Assembly (NCBI GenBank): GCA_900549545.1
Contig: URPA01000049.1
Span: 1-13,869 of the forward strand
DNA length: 13,869 bases
Source of the DNA: an uncultured Eubacteriales bacterium
GTDB lineage: Bacteria; Bacillota; Clostridia; Oscillospirales; Oscillospiraceae
Direction: 5' to 3'
Below, in pieces: positions 6,042 through 12,160 of this stretch (its first letter is position 1; every line of letters begins with the position of its first letter). Made by a program: the position numbers and the translations under genes. The notes under the pieces are model-generated. The model did no database searches. It saw nothing but the letters and a program-made list of their open reading frames with translations, and was not told where the DNA came from.

Positions 6042-6989
6042 TCACCGAATGTCCGGCTCTTTTACCGAGGCAAACATCTCCGCAAGCGCCGCCTGCTGGG
6101 ACGCGGCGTCCGGCGCGTCCTGCCCCCAGATGAGCCTGTGGGCGATGCAGTCGCGAAACACAAAGCGCACATCGCGCGGCAGAACATAGTCCCGCCCCTG
6201 AATCCACGCGGTGGACTTTGAAAGCGCGGTGAGCGCGAGGGAGGCGCGGGGGCTTGCGCCCTGCAAAACGCGCGGGTCATTGCGCGTGCGGTCGCACAGA
6301 CGGATGATGTAATCAATCAGCGCGTCCTTTATAAACACCTGCTCCGCTTCGTGGCGCAGGGCGATAAGCTCCGCGCGGTCAACCACCTGCTGCACGGCGG
6401 CATTTGTAACGCCGCTCTGCTTGCGGCGGATCATCTCCATCTCATCATCGTGCGAGGGGTAGCCCATCGAGAGGCGCAGCATAAAGCGATCCATCTGCGA
6501 ATCAGGCAGCATCTGCGTGCCCTTCGCGCCGGTGGGGTTTTGCGTTGCGATGACTATAAACGGCTGGGGCACCTGGCGCGTCACGCCGTCAACCGTGACC
6601 TCGCCCTCCTCCATGGCCTGGAGCAGGGCCGACTGCGTGCGGCTGGTGGCGCGGTTAAGCTCATCCGCCAGGAAAAGATTGCACAGCACCGCGCCCTTCT
6701 GATAGCTCATAAGGCCGGTGTTCTTGTCATATATCGAATAGCCCGTGATGTCCGAGGGGAGAATGTCCGGCGTGAACTGCACGCGGTTATACTCAAGCCC
6801 CAGCGCGCGGGAAATGGCGACGGCGAGGGTCGTCTTGCCCACGCCGGGTATATCCTCCATGAGAATATGCCCGCCGGAGAGGATAGCAAGCAGGGACTTG
6901 ATAACCGTCTCCTCCTTGCCGACAATGACCTTGCCCACCTCGCGGACTATCTGCTTTGCTCTGCCGATGGAATTAAACGAATCGCTCAT
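6042..6989 (-). CDS. MoxR-type AAA+ ATPase
   Basis: The protein has 315 residues. Walker A is IPGVGKTT (47-54, Lys52), Walker B LFLADE (105-110), and sensor 1 lies in ATQNP (148-152). The C-terminal lid domain includes the family-typical 'GASPRASLAL' and 'GRDYVLPRDV'. MoxR ATPases act as chaperones that help fold or assemble partner proteins, often ones with a vWA domain, and the partners are usually the next gene, here DUF58. The ATG at 6989 is chosen because GGTAGG lies 7 bases upstream, a promoter sits just ahead, and the alignable part of the family begins soon after. The frame from 7109 would start upstream of that promoter. Confidence 0.94.
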   Translation of the reverse strand: MSDSFNSIGRAKQIVREVGKVIVGKEETVIKSLLAILSGGHILMEDIPGVGKTTLAVAISRALGLEYNRVQFTPDILPSDITGYSIYDKNTGLMSYQKGAVLCNLFLADELNRATSRTQSALLQAMEEGEVTVDGVTRQVPQPFIVIATQNPTGAKGTQMLPDSQMDRFMLRLSMGYPSHDDEMEMIRRKQSGVTNAAVQQVVDRAELIALRHEAEQVFIKDALIDYIIRLCDRTRNDPRVLQGASPRASLALTALSKSTAWIQGRDYVLPRDVRFVFRDCIAHRLIWGQDAPDAASQQAALAEMFASVKEPDIR

Positions 6990-7025
6990 AGTAAAACCTA
7001 CCACAATGTAACTAATTTGTAATTT

Positions 7026-7054
7026 ATTATAGCATGACAAGCCCACATATTCAA
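7026..7054 (-). promoter_or_regulatory. Sigma-A promoter of the moxR-DUF58-transglutaminase operon
   Basis: On the minus strand, TTGAAT (7054-7049) and a perfect TATAAT (7031-7026) are 17 bases apart, with an extended TGC before the -10. The predicted start near 7019 gives a 30-base leader. This is the strongest promoter match in the window. Confidence 0.75.
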
Positions 7055-7123
7055 GGGGAAGATGATGTTTTTTAAGTATTGTTAAGCAAAACAACGCGTT
7101 TTGAGGCAAATTTGCACCGTACT

Positions 7124-7270
7124 AAGGCTCCACTGCGTAAGGGGAGCTGTCAGCCGTAGGCTGACTGAGGGGTCGTTACCAGTGTTATGAACTGCTTTGC
7201 AGCTCATGGTATTGCAAATTTACGACCCTTCAGGCGCTCCGCGCCAGCCTCCCTTACGCAGGGAGGCCTT
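7124..7270. repeat. Hairpin-rich dispersed repeat, copy B (147-bp imperfect palindrome)
   Basis: The whole element is symmetric about 7197. AAGG at 7124-7127 pairs with CCTT at 7267-7270. TGCGTAAGGG (7134-7143) is the exact complement of 7251-7260, and GGGTCGT (7170-7176) that of 7222-7228. ATGAACTGC/GCAGCTCAT (7187-7195/7199-7207) closes the centre with one mismatch. Each half can also fold alone. On the left these are GCTCC/GGAGC (7127-7131/7143-7147) and GTCAGCC/GGCTGAC (7149-7155/7159-7165). On the right they are GGCGC/GCGCC (7233-7237/7241-7245) and GCCTCCCT/AGGGAGGC (7247-7254/7260-7267). The short stems of the two halves differ in sequence but both stay paired. It shares TTGCACnGTAC on its left flank (7112-7122) with copy C. 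No coding frame of note lies in 6990-7338. Confidence 0.85.
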
Positions 7271-7288
7271 TGTGTAGCAATGTATATT

Positions 7289-7324
7289 CAAAGGCTCCAC
7301 TTTTTTCAATAAGTGGAGCCTTTG
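7289..7324 (-). terminator. Terminator of the glycosyltransferase gene
   Basis: A perfect 14-bp stem (7289-7302 with 7311-7324) has an 8-base loop and lies 14 bases past the TGA of the minus-strand glycosyltransferase. On that strand it exits in TTTGAAT, a short U tract. The sequence AAGGCTCCACT in one arm (7291-7301) also opens repeat copy B (7124-7134). Confidence 0.75.
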
Positions 7325-7338
7325 CGAATAGCCATTTT

Positions 7339-8319
7339 TCACTTTCCCTTTATTTTGTTATTCGTCCTCATAATCAGGTTTATCGCTCTTCGCTGCCTCC
7401 GCTCTATGAGATACAGCAGCAGCTTTAGCTTTTTGGGCATCTGCTGCACATAAGGGTTCTGGCGGTAGTTTGGAAACTTTGCGGTGTAGTCATCAAGGAG
7501 CTTATCCTGCAAATCACAGCCGGAGTCTATAAGATTTACGCGCGTGGTGGAGGTTATAAGCTCGTGATACATTGCCATGTATTCAAGCTGCTTTTCATAT
7601 TGCTCATACACGCCGTTTGCCTTGTAGCAGTTGATGACCTCATCCACGGCAGTGATGATCTCGGCGTTGCGGCCTATGCCTGCGGAGTTTGTTATTGACC
7701 CCGCGCGCATGAGATATTCATACCACACCTTGGGCACATAGCGGATGCGCGCGGCGCGGAGATAGAGCTTCGGAATGGTGCTAAGGTCCTCAAACCACTG
7801 CCTGTCCGGGAAGCGGATGTCCGACCCGAAGAGACTGCGGCGGAAGAGCTTGACGCAGGCGTTTGGCGGCTGGAACAGCAGCTCCGGGTACTCGGCGAGG
7901 GAAAATTCGCCCTCCCTGTCACAGCCGTGGTTGATTTTTAGAACTTTATCATCCTCAGTCACGCTCACATGGTCAAAAATTAGGATGTCAAAGCTGCCGT
8001 CAATGATGGCGAGCAGCTCATCAAGCGCCCCGGCGCTGAGGCGGTCATCACTGTCAAGAAACAGAACATAGTCCCCGGTTGCTGCGTCAAGGCCGGTGTT
8101 TCGGGCGTGACCGAGACCGCCGTTTGGCGTGGAGATGAGGCGGATAAGCGCGGGGGATTTCTCCGCGTATTCCCGGGCAATAGCCGGGGATGAGTCCGTT
8201 GAGCCGTCGTTGACTATTATAATCTCATAGTCCGCCCCGCCGGGGAGCAGCACCGACTCAATGCAGCGCCGGAGATATTTTTCAACATTATACACGGGGA
8301 TAATGACGCTAAGTTTCAT
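7339..8319 (-). CDS. Family 2 glycosyltransferase
   Basis: The 326-residue soluble protein has a GT-A fold. The N-terminus MKLSVIIPVYNVEKYL, the nucleotide-binding VNDGSTDSS (36-44), GGLGHARNTGL (67-77) and the metal-binding FLDSDD (87-92) are standard GT2 features. The enzyme transfers a sugar from a nucleotide sugar to an acceptor, most often during surface polysaccharide, teichoic acid or glycolipid synthesis; donor and acceptor cannot be read from the sequence. The C-terminal third (about 200-326) is less conserved and ends in basic residues, without an obvious membrane helix. GAGGTG lies 7 bases before the ATG. It is a single-gene unit with its own promoter and terminator, not part of a visible polysaccharide cluster. 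Confidence 0.92.
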   Translation of the reverse strand: MKLSVIIPVYNVEKYLRRCIESVLLPGGADYEIIIVNDGSTDSSPAIAREYAEKSPALIRLISTPNGGLGHARNTGLDAATGDYVLFLDSDDRLSAGALDELLAIIDGSFDILIFDHVSVTEDDKVLKINHGCDREGEFSLAEYPELLFQPPNACVKLFRRSLFGSDIRFPDRQWFEDLSTIPKLYLRAARIRYVPKVWYEYLMRAGSITNSAGIGRNAEIITAVDEVINCYKANGVYEQYEKQLEYMAMYHELITSTTRVNLIDSGCDLQDKLLDDYTAKFPNYRQNPYVQQMPKKLKLLLYLIERRQRRAINLIMRTNNKIKGK

Positions 8320-8333
8320 ATTTCAGCACCTCG

Positions 8334-8353
8334 TTGATAAGGTTATTTATCAA
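8334..8353. promoter_or_regulatory. Small inverted repeat at the glycosyltransferase transcript start
   Basis: TTGATAA (8334-8340) and TTATCAA (8347-8353) form a 7-bp inverted repeat with a 6-base gap. It covers the predicted RNA start of the minus-strand glycosyltransferase and touches its -10 box, which is where a repressor would bind. AT-rich sequence makes chance plausible. Confidence 0.25.
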
Positions 8354-8381
8354 TTTTATCATACGCCGCGCCCACCTTCAA
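8353..8381 (-). promoter_or_regulatory. Probable sigma-A promoter of the glycosyltransferase gene
   Basis: On the minus strand, TTGAAG (8381-8376) and TAAAAT (8358-8353) are 17 bases apart, with an extended TGA before the -10. RNA would start near 8346, giving a 27-base leader. Confidence 0.55.
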
Positions 8382-8390
8382 GGAAAATAG

Positions 8391-8420
8391 TTGCAGTTTT
8401 GGCTATATTGGGTGTATAAT
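8391..8420 (+). promoter_or_regulatory. Sigma-A promoter of the signal peptidase operon
   Basis: TTGCAG (8391-8396) and a perfect TATAAT (8415-8420) are 18 bases apart. The start near 8427 gives a 31-base leader with TAAGGAGA (8445-8452) ahead of the ATG. The promoter is divergent from the glycosyltransferase promoter, with 9 bases between the -35 boxes. Confidence 0.65.
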
Positions 8421-8457
8421 CATGCTGTATAACTTTGACCTTAGTAAGGAGATAGTT

Positions 8458-9024
8458 ATGAGCAGAGAGAATAATCATGTAAAAAATGAAGAAAAGCGCG
8501 CCCCCGGTGCGGAAATCTATGACTGGATACAGTGCATCGTAACGGCGCTTATTATCTGCATCGTGGCGTTTTTGTTTGTGGTGCGCGTCATTGACGTGAA
8601 CGGCACGTCCATGAACCCGACGCTCAACCACGGGGACAAGATGCTGGTGTCAGACCTGTTTTATAAGCCCCACGCCGGGGACATTGTCGTCTTTCACGCG
8701 GAAAATTACGACGCGGACAAGGCGCTTGTCAAGCGCGTCATCGCTACCGAGGGCCAGGAGATAAACATCGACTTTGATAACGGCATCGTCTACATTGACG
8801 GGGAGCCTATCGAGGAGGATTACATCAAGGAGCTTACGCACAATAAGCTTGATTTCATCGGCCCGCAGACCGTGCCGGAGGGCTGTGTATTCGTCATGGG
8901 CGATAACCGCAACGCCTCCACCGACAGCCGCAAGAGCGAGATAGGTATGGTGGACGAGCGGCTGATTTTAGGCAGAGTATACGCGGTGCTCTTCCCGCTT
9001 AGTGACCTTGGGTTTGTAAAGTGA
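8458..9024 (+). CDS. lepB: Signal peptidase I
   Basis: The protein has 188 residues. A short cytosolic segment is followed by one helix (about 25-43) and an outward catalytic domain. Ser51 lies in GTSMNPTL (box B), Lys92 in VKRVIA (box D), and MGDNRNASTDSR (147-158) is box E. Together they give the Ser-Lys dyad of the type I family, which removes signal peptides from exported proteins at the outer face of the membrane. Its size is that of Gram-positive Sip enzymes with a single N-terminal anchor. The ATG at 8458 is chosen over an in-frame start at 8422 because TAAGGAGA precedes it at normal distance. It leads the operon, and its stop overlaps the rbgA start (TGATG). Confidence 0.95.
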   Translation: MSRENNHVKNEEKRAPGAEIYDWIQCIVTALIICIVAFLFVVRVIDVNGTSMNPTLNHGDKMLVSDLFYKPHAGDIVVFHAENYDADKALVKRVIATEGQEINIDFDNGIVYIDGEPIEEDYIKELTHNKLDFIGPQTVPEGCVFVMGDNRNASTDSRKSEIGMVDERLILGRVYAVLFPLSDLGFVK

Positions 9025-9899
9025 TGGACAACAACGGCTTTGAAAAACTGAATATTCAGTGGTTCCCCGGGCACATGACCAAGGCCCAGCGCATGATCGA
9101 GGAAAATATCTCAATGGTGGACGCGGTGTGCGAGATACTCGACGCGCGGATTCCCCGCTCGAGCCGCAACCCGGATATTGACCGCCTTGCCGCCGGCAAG
9201 CCCCGGCTCATCGTCCTCAACCGCTGCGACCTTGCTGACCCCGCGATTACCGCGCGTTGGAGAAAGCAGTTTGAGCGGCTGGGCTATGCCGTGCTGGAGA
9301 CGGACGCAAAAAGCGGAAAGGGCGTCAATGCCTTTCCCGCCGCTGTGCGCCGCCTGCTGGCGGATAAGCTGAAGGAATATGAGGCCAAGGGCCAGACCGG
9401 CAGACCGCTTCGCGTGATGATTCTCGGCATACCGAATGTGGGCAAGTCCACATTTATTAACAAGGTCGCCGGGCGCAAGGCCGCCATCGCCGGGGATAAG
9501 CCGGGTGTGACGCGCGGCAAGCAGTGGATAAACATCGCGCAGGGGCTTGATCTGCTGGATACTCCGGGCATACTCTGGCCGAAGTTTGACAGTCAGGAGG
9601 TCGGCGAGATGCTGGCCGTCACAAACGCGATAAAGGCGGATGTTCTCGACCGTGAGACGCTGGCGGCAAACTTCATGCTGCGCCTTTCGCGCATGTACCC
9701 CGCCGCGCTCGAGCAGCGCTATAAGATTAAGCCGGAGCCTGATATGAACGGCTTTGAAATTCTTGAGCTGGCGGCAAAAAAACGGGGCTTTCTTATTTCT
9801 GGCGGCGAGTACGACATTGAGCGCATGGCCGCTGTGCTGCTGTCTGAATATCACGACGGAAAATTGGGCAGACTCAGCCTGGAGGAGCCGGATGACTGA
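9024..9899 (+). CDS. rbgA: Ribosome biogenesis GTPase RbgA (YlqF), circularly permuted
   Basis: This 291-residue GTPase has its motifs in permuted order: G4 NRCD (66-69, usually NKxD), G5 DAKSGKG (94-100), G1 GIPNVGKS (135-142), G2 GVT (161-163) and G3 DTPG (179-182). The N-terminus NIQWFPGHMTKAQR and the C-terminal helical domain are typical of RbgA/YlqF. In Bacillus subtilis this protein is needed for a late step of 50S subunit assembly. Arg replaces the common Lys in G4, a mild change. The ATG at 9024 shares its first base with the lepB stop codon; a GTG at 9021 is also possible. The rbgA-rnhB order is a common Firmicutes arrangement. Confidence 0.95.
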   Translation: MDNNGFEKLNIQWFPGHMTKAQRMIEENISMVDAVCEILDARIPRSSRNPDIDRLAAGKPRLIVLNRCDLADPAITARWRKQFERLGYAVLETDAKSGKGVNAFPAAVRRLLADKLKEYEAKGQTGRPLRVMILGIPNVGKSTFINKVAGRKAAIAGDKPGVTRGKQWINIAQGLDLLDTPGILWPKFDSQEVGEMLAVTNAIKADVLDRETLAANFMLRLSRMYPAALEQRYKIKPEPDMNGFEILELAAKKRGFLISGGEYDIERMAAVLLSEYHDGKLGRLSLEEPDD

Positions 9900-10491
9900 G
9901 CTTTGGGAACTTGAAAACGAGATTTATGCCTCCGGCGTCAGCTCCATCTGCGGCGTTGACGAGGCCGGGCGCGGCCCGCTCGCGGGGCCTGTCTGCGCGG
10001 CGGCGGTCATGCTGCCGCAGGGGCTTGAGATAGCGGGACTGAACGACTCAAAAAAGCTCACGGAGAAAAAGCGCGAGGCGCTGTTTGATGAGATAAGGGA
10101 GAAAGCCATCGCATACGGCATCGCCTTTGCAGCGGTGGAGGAGATCGAGCGGCTGAACATCTTAAACGCCACGTTCCTCGCCATGAACAGGGCGATAGAG
10201 AGCCTTGGTGTCACGCCGGAGCTTGCGCTGATTGACGGCAACCGCAACAGCGGCATTGAAATGCCGAGCCGCTTTGTCATAAAAGGGGACGGCTGCTGCG
10301 CGGACATTGCGGCGGCATCCATCCTCGCCAAGGTGACGAGGGACAGATACATGCTCCAAATGGCGGAGCAGTACCCCGGCTACGGCTTTGAAAAGCACAA
10401 GGGCTATGGCACAAAGCAGCATTATGAGGCCATACGGGCGCTGGGGCCGAGCCCCATCCACCGCATGAGCTTTCTGAAAAAGATGCACTGA
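9892..10491 (+). CDS. rnhB: Ribonuclease HII
   Basis: The protein has 199 residues. The acidic active site is complete: Asp23-Glu24 in GVDEAGRGPLAGP, Asp115 in LIDGN and Asp133 in KGDG, with the same spacing as Asp16/Glu17/Asp108/Asp126 of the E. coli enzyme. 'ASILAKVTRD' (142-151) and the closing 'GPSPIHRMSF' are also standard. The enzyme cuts RNA in RNA-DNA hybrids and at single ribonucleotides in DNA. The ATG at 9892 overlaps the rbgA end by 8 bases and has GGAGGAG just upstream. The frame is open further up inside rbgA, but those codons are not RNase H-like. Confidence 0.96.
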   Translation: MTELWELENEIYASGVSSICGVDEAGRGPLAGPVCAAAVMLPQGLEIAGLNDSKKLTEKKREALFDEIREKAIAYGIAFAAVEEIERLNILNATFLAMNRAIESLGVTPELALIDGNRNSGIEMPSRFVIKGDGCCADIAAASILAKVTRDRYMLQMAEQYPGYGFEKHKGYGTKQHYEAIRALGPSPIHRMSFLKKMH

Positions 10492-10871
10492 TGGAGAATA
10501 TCGACAAGCGCCGCCTCGGGCGCTGGGGCGAGGAGCAGGCGGCGAGGTACCTGCGCCTGAGAGCCTATACGATTCTTGAAATGAATTACGCCTGCCGCCT
10601 TGGGGAGATCGACATTATCGCCCGCCGGGGGAGGTACATTGTCTTTGCCGAGGTGAAGCTTCGTAAGGACGCAGCCTTTGCCGAGGCCAAGGAATTTGTC
10701 ACCCACGCAAAGCAGCGGCGCATAATAGCTACCGCACAGATGTATCTGAGCGAGAAAACTATCGAGCTTCAGCCGCGCTTTGATGTGCTCGAGGTCTATG
10801 CGCCCCACGGCATGGATGGCCGCGCAAAGGTCATACATACCGAAAACGCCTTCGACGCGGGGAATATGTAG
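10491..10871 (+). CDS. yraN: YraN (UPF0102) family putative endonuclease
   Basis: The protein has 126 residues. LGRWGEEQAARYL (9-21), NYACRLGEIDIIA (32-44) and FAEVKLR (52-58) are the family hallmarks. The Glu39/Asp41...Glu54-Val-Lys56 arrangement is that of a restriction-endonuclease-like (PD-(D/E)xK) fold. The family often lies after rnhB and is presumed to act on nucleic acids; its precise function is not established. The ATG at 10491 uses the last base of the RNase HII stop (TGATG). It ends the signal peptidase operon; no classical terminator follows, only repeat copy C. Confidence 0.92.
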   Translation: MENIDKRRLGRWGEEQAARYLRLRAYTILEMNYACRLGEIDIIARRGRYIVFAEVKLRKDAAFAEAKEFVTHAKQRRIIATAQMYLSEKTIELQPRFDVLEVYAPHGMDGRAKVIHTENAFDAGNM

Positions 10872-10890
10872 GATAGCGCAGAAAGGTTTT

Positions 10891-11062
10891 GCCTTGCACA
10901 GTACCCTTGGCTCTCCCCCTGGGAGAGCTGGCGGCGAAGCCGACTGAGAGGGTATATGCAAAGTTTGCATCGGTGAAAAATTCAACCGTGCAAGGCTTAT
11001 CCTCTCCGTCTTGCCGCTTTGCGTCATGCCACCTTCCCTTTGAGAAAGGGGAGGCGAGGGGT
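10891..11062. repeat. Hairpin-rich dispersed repeat, copy C
   Basis: GCTCTCCC/GGGAGAGC (10910-10917/10921-10928) and CGGC/GCCG (10932-10935/10939-10942) form the left half. CCTTCCCTTT pairs with AAAGGGGAGG (11032-11041/11045-11054) at the right end, and the short right stem near 11013-11023 is degenerate. GAGAGGGT (10946-10953) mirrors ATCCTCTC (10999-11006). GCCTTGCAC (10891-10899) and GTGCAAGGC (10988-10996) form a perfect 9-bp inverted repeat, and ATGCAAAGTTTGCAT (10956-10970) is a further palindrome in the spacer. The right half aligns with the right half of copy A. It fills nearly the whole gap between convergent yraN and the phosphoesterase gene, neither of which has another terminator. 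Confidence 0.8.
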
Positions 11063-11074
11063 GGTTTGCGTATG

Positions 11075-11920
11075 TCACTGCGCGCTTTCCAGCACGATGG
11101 TCACAAGCTCGGGGCGGTTGAAGAGGCGGGGGACGATGATGGAGTTTCCAAGCCCGCGAGAGACGGCCATGACGTAGCTGCCGCTCGCATAAAGCCCCTT
11201 TTCGTACTGCGCGCCCAGCCGGTGCTGCACGTCGAGAAGCCCGCCGACAAACGGCATGCGCACGATGCCGCCGTGGGCATGCCCGCTCAAAATCAGATCC
11301 ACGGGCAGCGCGGGGTATTGCTGCACCCAGAAATTGCGGTGCCCCAGCATGAGCACAAAGTCCTCCGGGTACTCCTGCCGCAGCTGCGCGATGAACTCAT
11401 CCGGCTTCGGCATGTCTGCCCTGCCGTTTGGGTCCTCCGCCCCGGCCACGATTATCCGCGCCCTGCCGCGCGAAAGCGGCTCATATTCATTGGAAAGATA
11501 CCTGACGCCATAGCGCTCCATCATGGCAGTCAGCTCATCAACGCAGCCGCTCGCCCACTCGTGGTTGCCGCAGACAAAATACGCCGGAGCGATGCCCGCG
11601 ATGCCGCGCAGCAGCTCCTCCACGGCGGGCAGGTCCGCCCCGGTGGTGATAAGGTCCCCCGTCAGGGCGATAAGGTCCGGCTTCTGGGCGATGACGGCCT
11701 CGACAAGGCGGCGGTTTTCCGCCCCGAAGCGGGAGCCGTGCAGGTCGGAAATCTGCACGATCCGAAAGCCCGAAAACTCCTCCGGGAGCCTGTCGGAGCT
11801 TATCTTGTACTCGGTCAGCTCAAAGTTATATTTGCTGTCCGCCACGCACAGCGCCAGCAAAAGCAGCAGCCCCACAAGCACCCCGGCAAAAATAAGGCCG
11901 CGTTTGGTTTTTTGGTTCAT
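11075..11920 (-). CDS. Membrane-anchored metallophosphoesterase (calcineurin-like, YkuE type)
   Basis: The protein has 281 residues. A single N-terminal helix (about 8-27) is followed by a calcineurin-like phosphoesterase domain. Metal and catalytic motifs appear in order: DLH (Asp59, His61), GDL (Asp89), GNHE (Asn119-His120), GHR (His194) and GHAH (His214, His216). This layout matches the YkuE/YaeI group of anchored phosphodiesterases. Which face the domain lies on and its substrate are not clear from sequence; lipid or wall-linked phosphoesters are a guess. The ATG at 11920 is chosen because GGAGG lies 6 bases upstream; the longer frame from 11959 would reach into the promoter. Confidence 0.92.
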   Translation of the reverse strand: MNQKTKRGLIFAGVLVGLLLLLALCVADSKYNFELTEYKISSDRLPEEFSGFRIVQISDLHGSRFGAENRRLVEAVIAQKPDLIALTGDLITTGADLPAVEELLRGIAGIAPAYFVCGNHEWASGCVDELTAMMERYGVRYLSNEYEPLSRGRARIIVAGAEDPNGRADMPKPDEFIAQLRQEYPEDFVLMLGHRNFWVQQYPALPVDLILSGHAHGGIVRMPFVGGLLDVQHRLGAQYEKGLYASGSYVMAVSRGLGNSIIVPRLFNRPELVTIVLESAQ

Positions 11921-11943
11921 AATTTTCCTCCTGTGCTCCGCCA

Positions 11944-11973
11944 ATGATAGCACCATCACCGTGTCAAATGCAA
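11944..11973 (-). promoter_or_regulatory. Probable promoter of the metallophosphoesterase gene
   Basis: On the minus strand, TTGCAT (11973-11968) and TATCAT (11949-11944) are 18 bases apart, with an extended TGC before the -10. RNA would start near 11937, a 17-base leader. Confidence 0.45.
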
Positions 11974-12008
11974 GAAAATTAAGTTTTAGAGAACAATTCG
12001 GATTTGGC

Positions 12009-12037
12009 TTGAATATCTATCTTGTTTGAGATATAAT
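12009..12037 (+). promoter_or_regulatory. Sigma-A promoter of the parvulin foldase gene
   Basis: TTGAAT (12009-12014) and a perfect TATAAT (12032-12037) are 17 bases apart. RNA from about 12044 would have a leader of roughly 117 bases, long for this window, and carry two hairpins. Confidence 0.65.
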
Positions 12038-12065
12038 TACAAGGTCTGCTTAATAACAGCACAAA

Positions 12066-12135
12066 CAAAATTGAAGCCCAACGGAGTGGCTTCAATTTTG
12101 ATAGGAAAAACAGGGGAATAGTATTGGCCTGTTTT
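12066..12135 (+). promoter_or_regulatory. Two tandem hairpins in the foldase leader
   Basis: Hairpin 1 pairs 12066-12078 with 12088-12100 (13 bp, 9-base loop) and ends in a TTTTG arm. Hairpin 2 pairs AAAACAGG (12107-12114) with CCTGTTTT (12128-12135). Both lie between the predicted RNA start and the start codon. They could be weak terminators (attenuation) or RNA-stabilising structures. No known riboswitch fold is recognised. Confidence 0.45.
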
Positions 12136-12160
12136 GACGTATGAAAGGATGAAAAAACTA

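Noticed and set aside
6351..7022. 223-codon plus-strand frame opposite moxR
   Set aside because: moxR on the other strand has complete Walker motifs; this frame has no start signals and crosses the moxR promoter region.
7124..7270. Repeat copy B as a CRISPR array or an rRNA/tRNA-like gene
   Set aside because: There are no regularly spaced direct repeats, only inverted ones, and no cloverleaf or CCA end can be drawn.
9111..9854. 247-codon minus-strand frame opposite rbgA
   Set aside because: It is the antisense of a well-supported GTPase gene, with no ribosome site or recognisable domain.
10889..11947. 352-codon open frame on the plus strand over the phosphoesterase gene
   Set aside because: It begins in repeat copy C and mirrors a gene with complete catalytic motifs. 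The composition is rich in His, Arg and Pro and has no domain sense.
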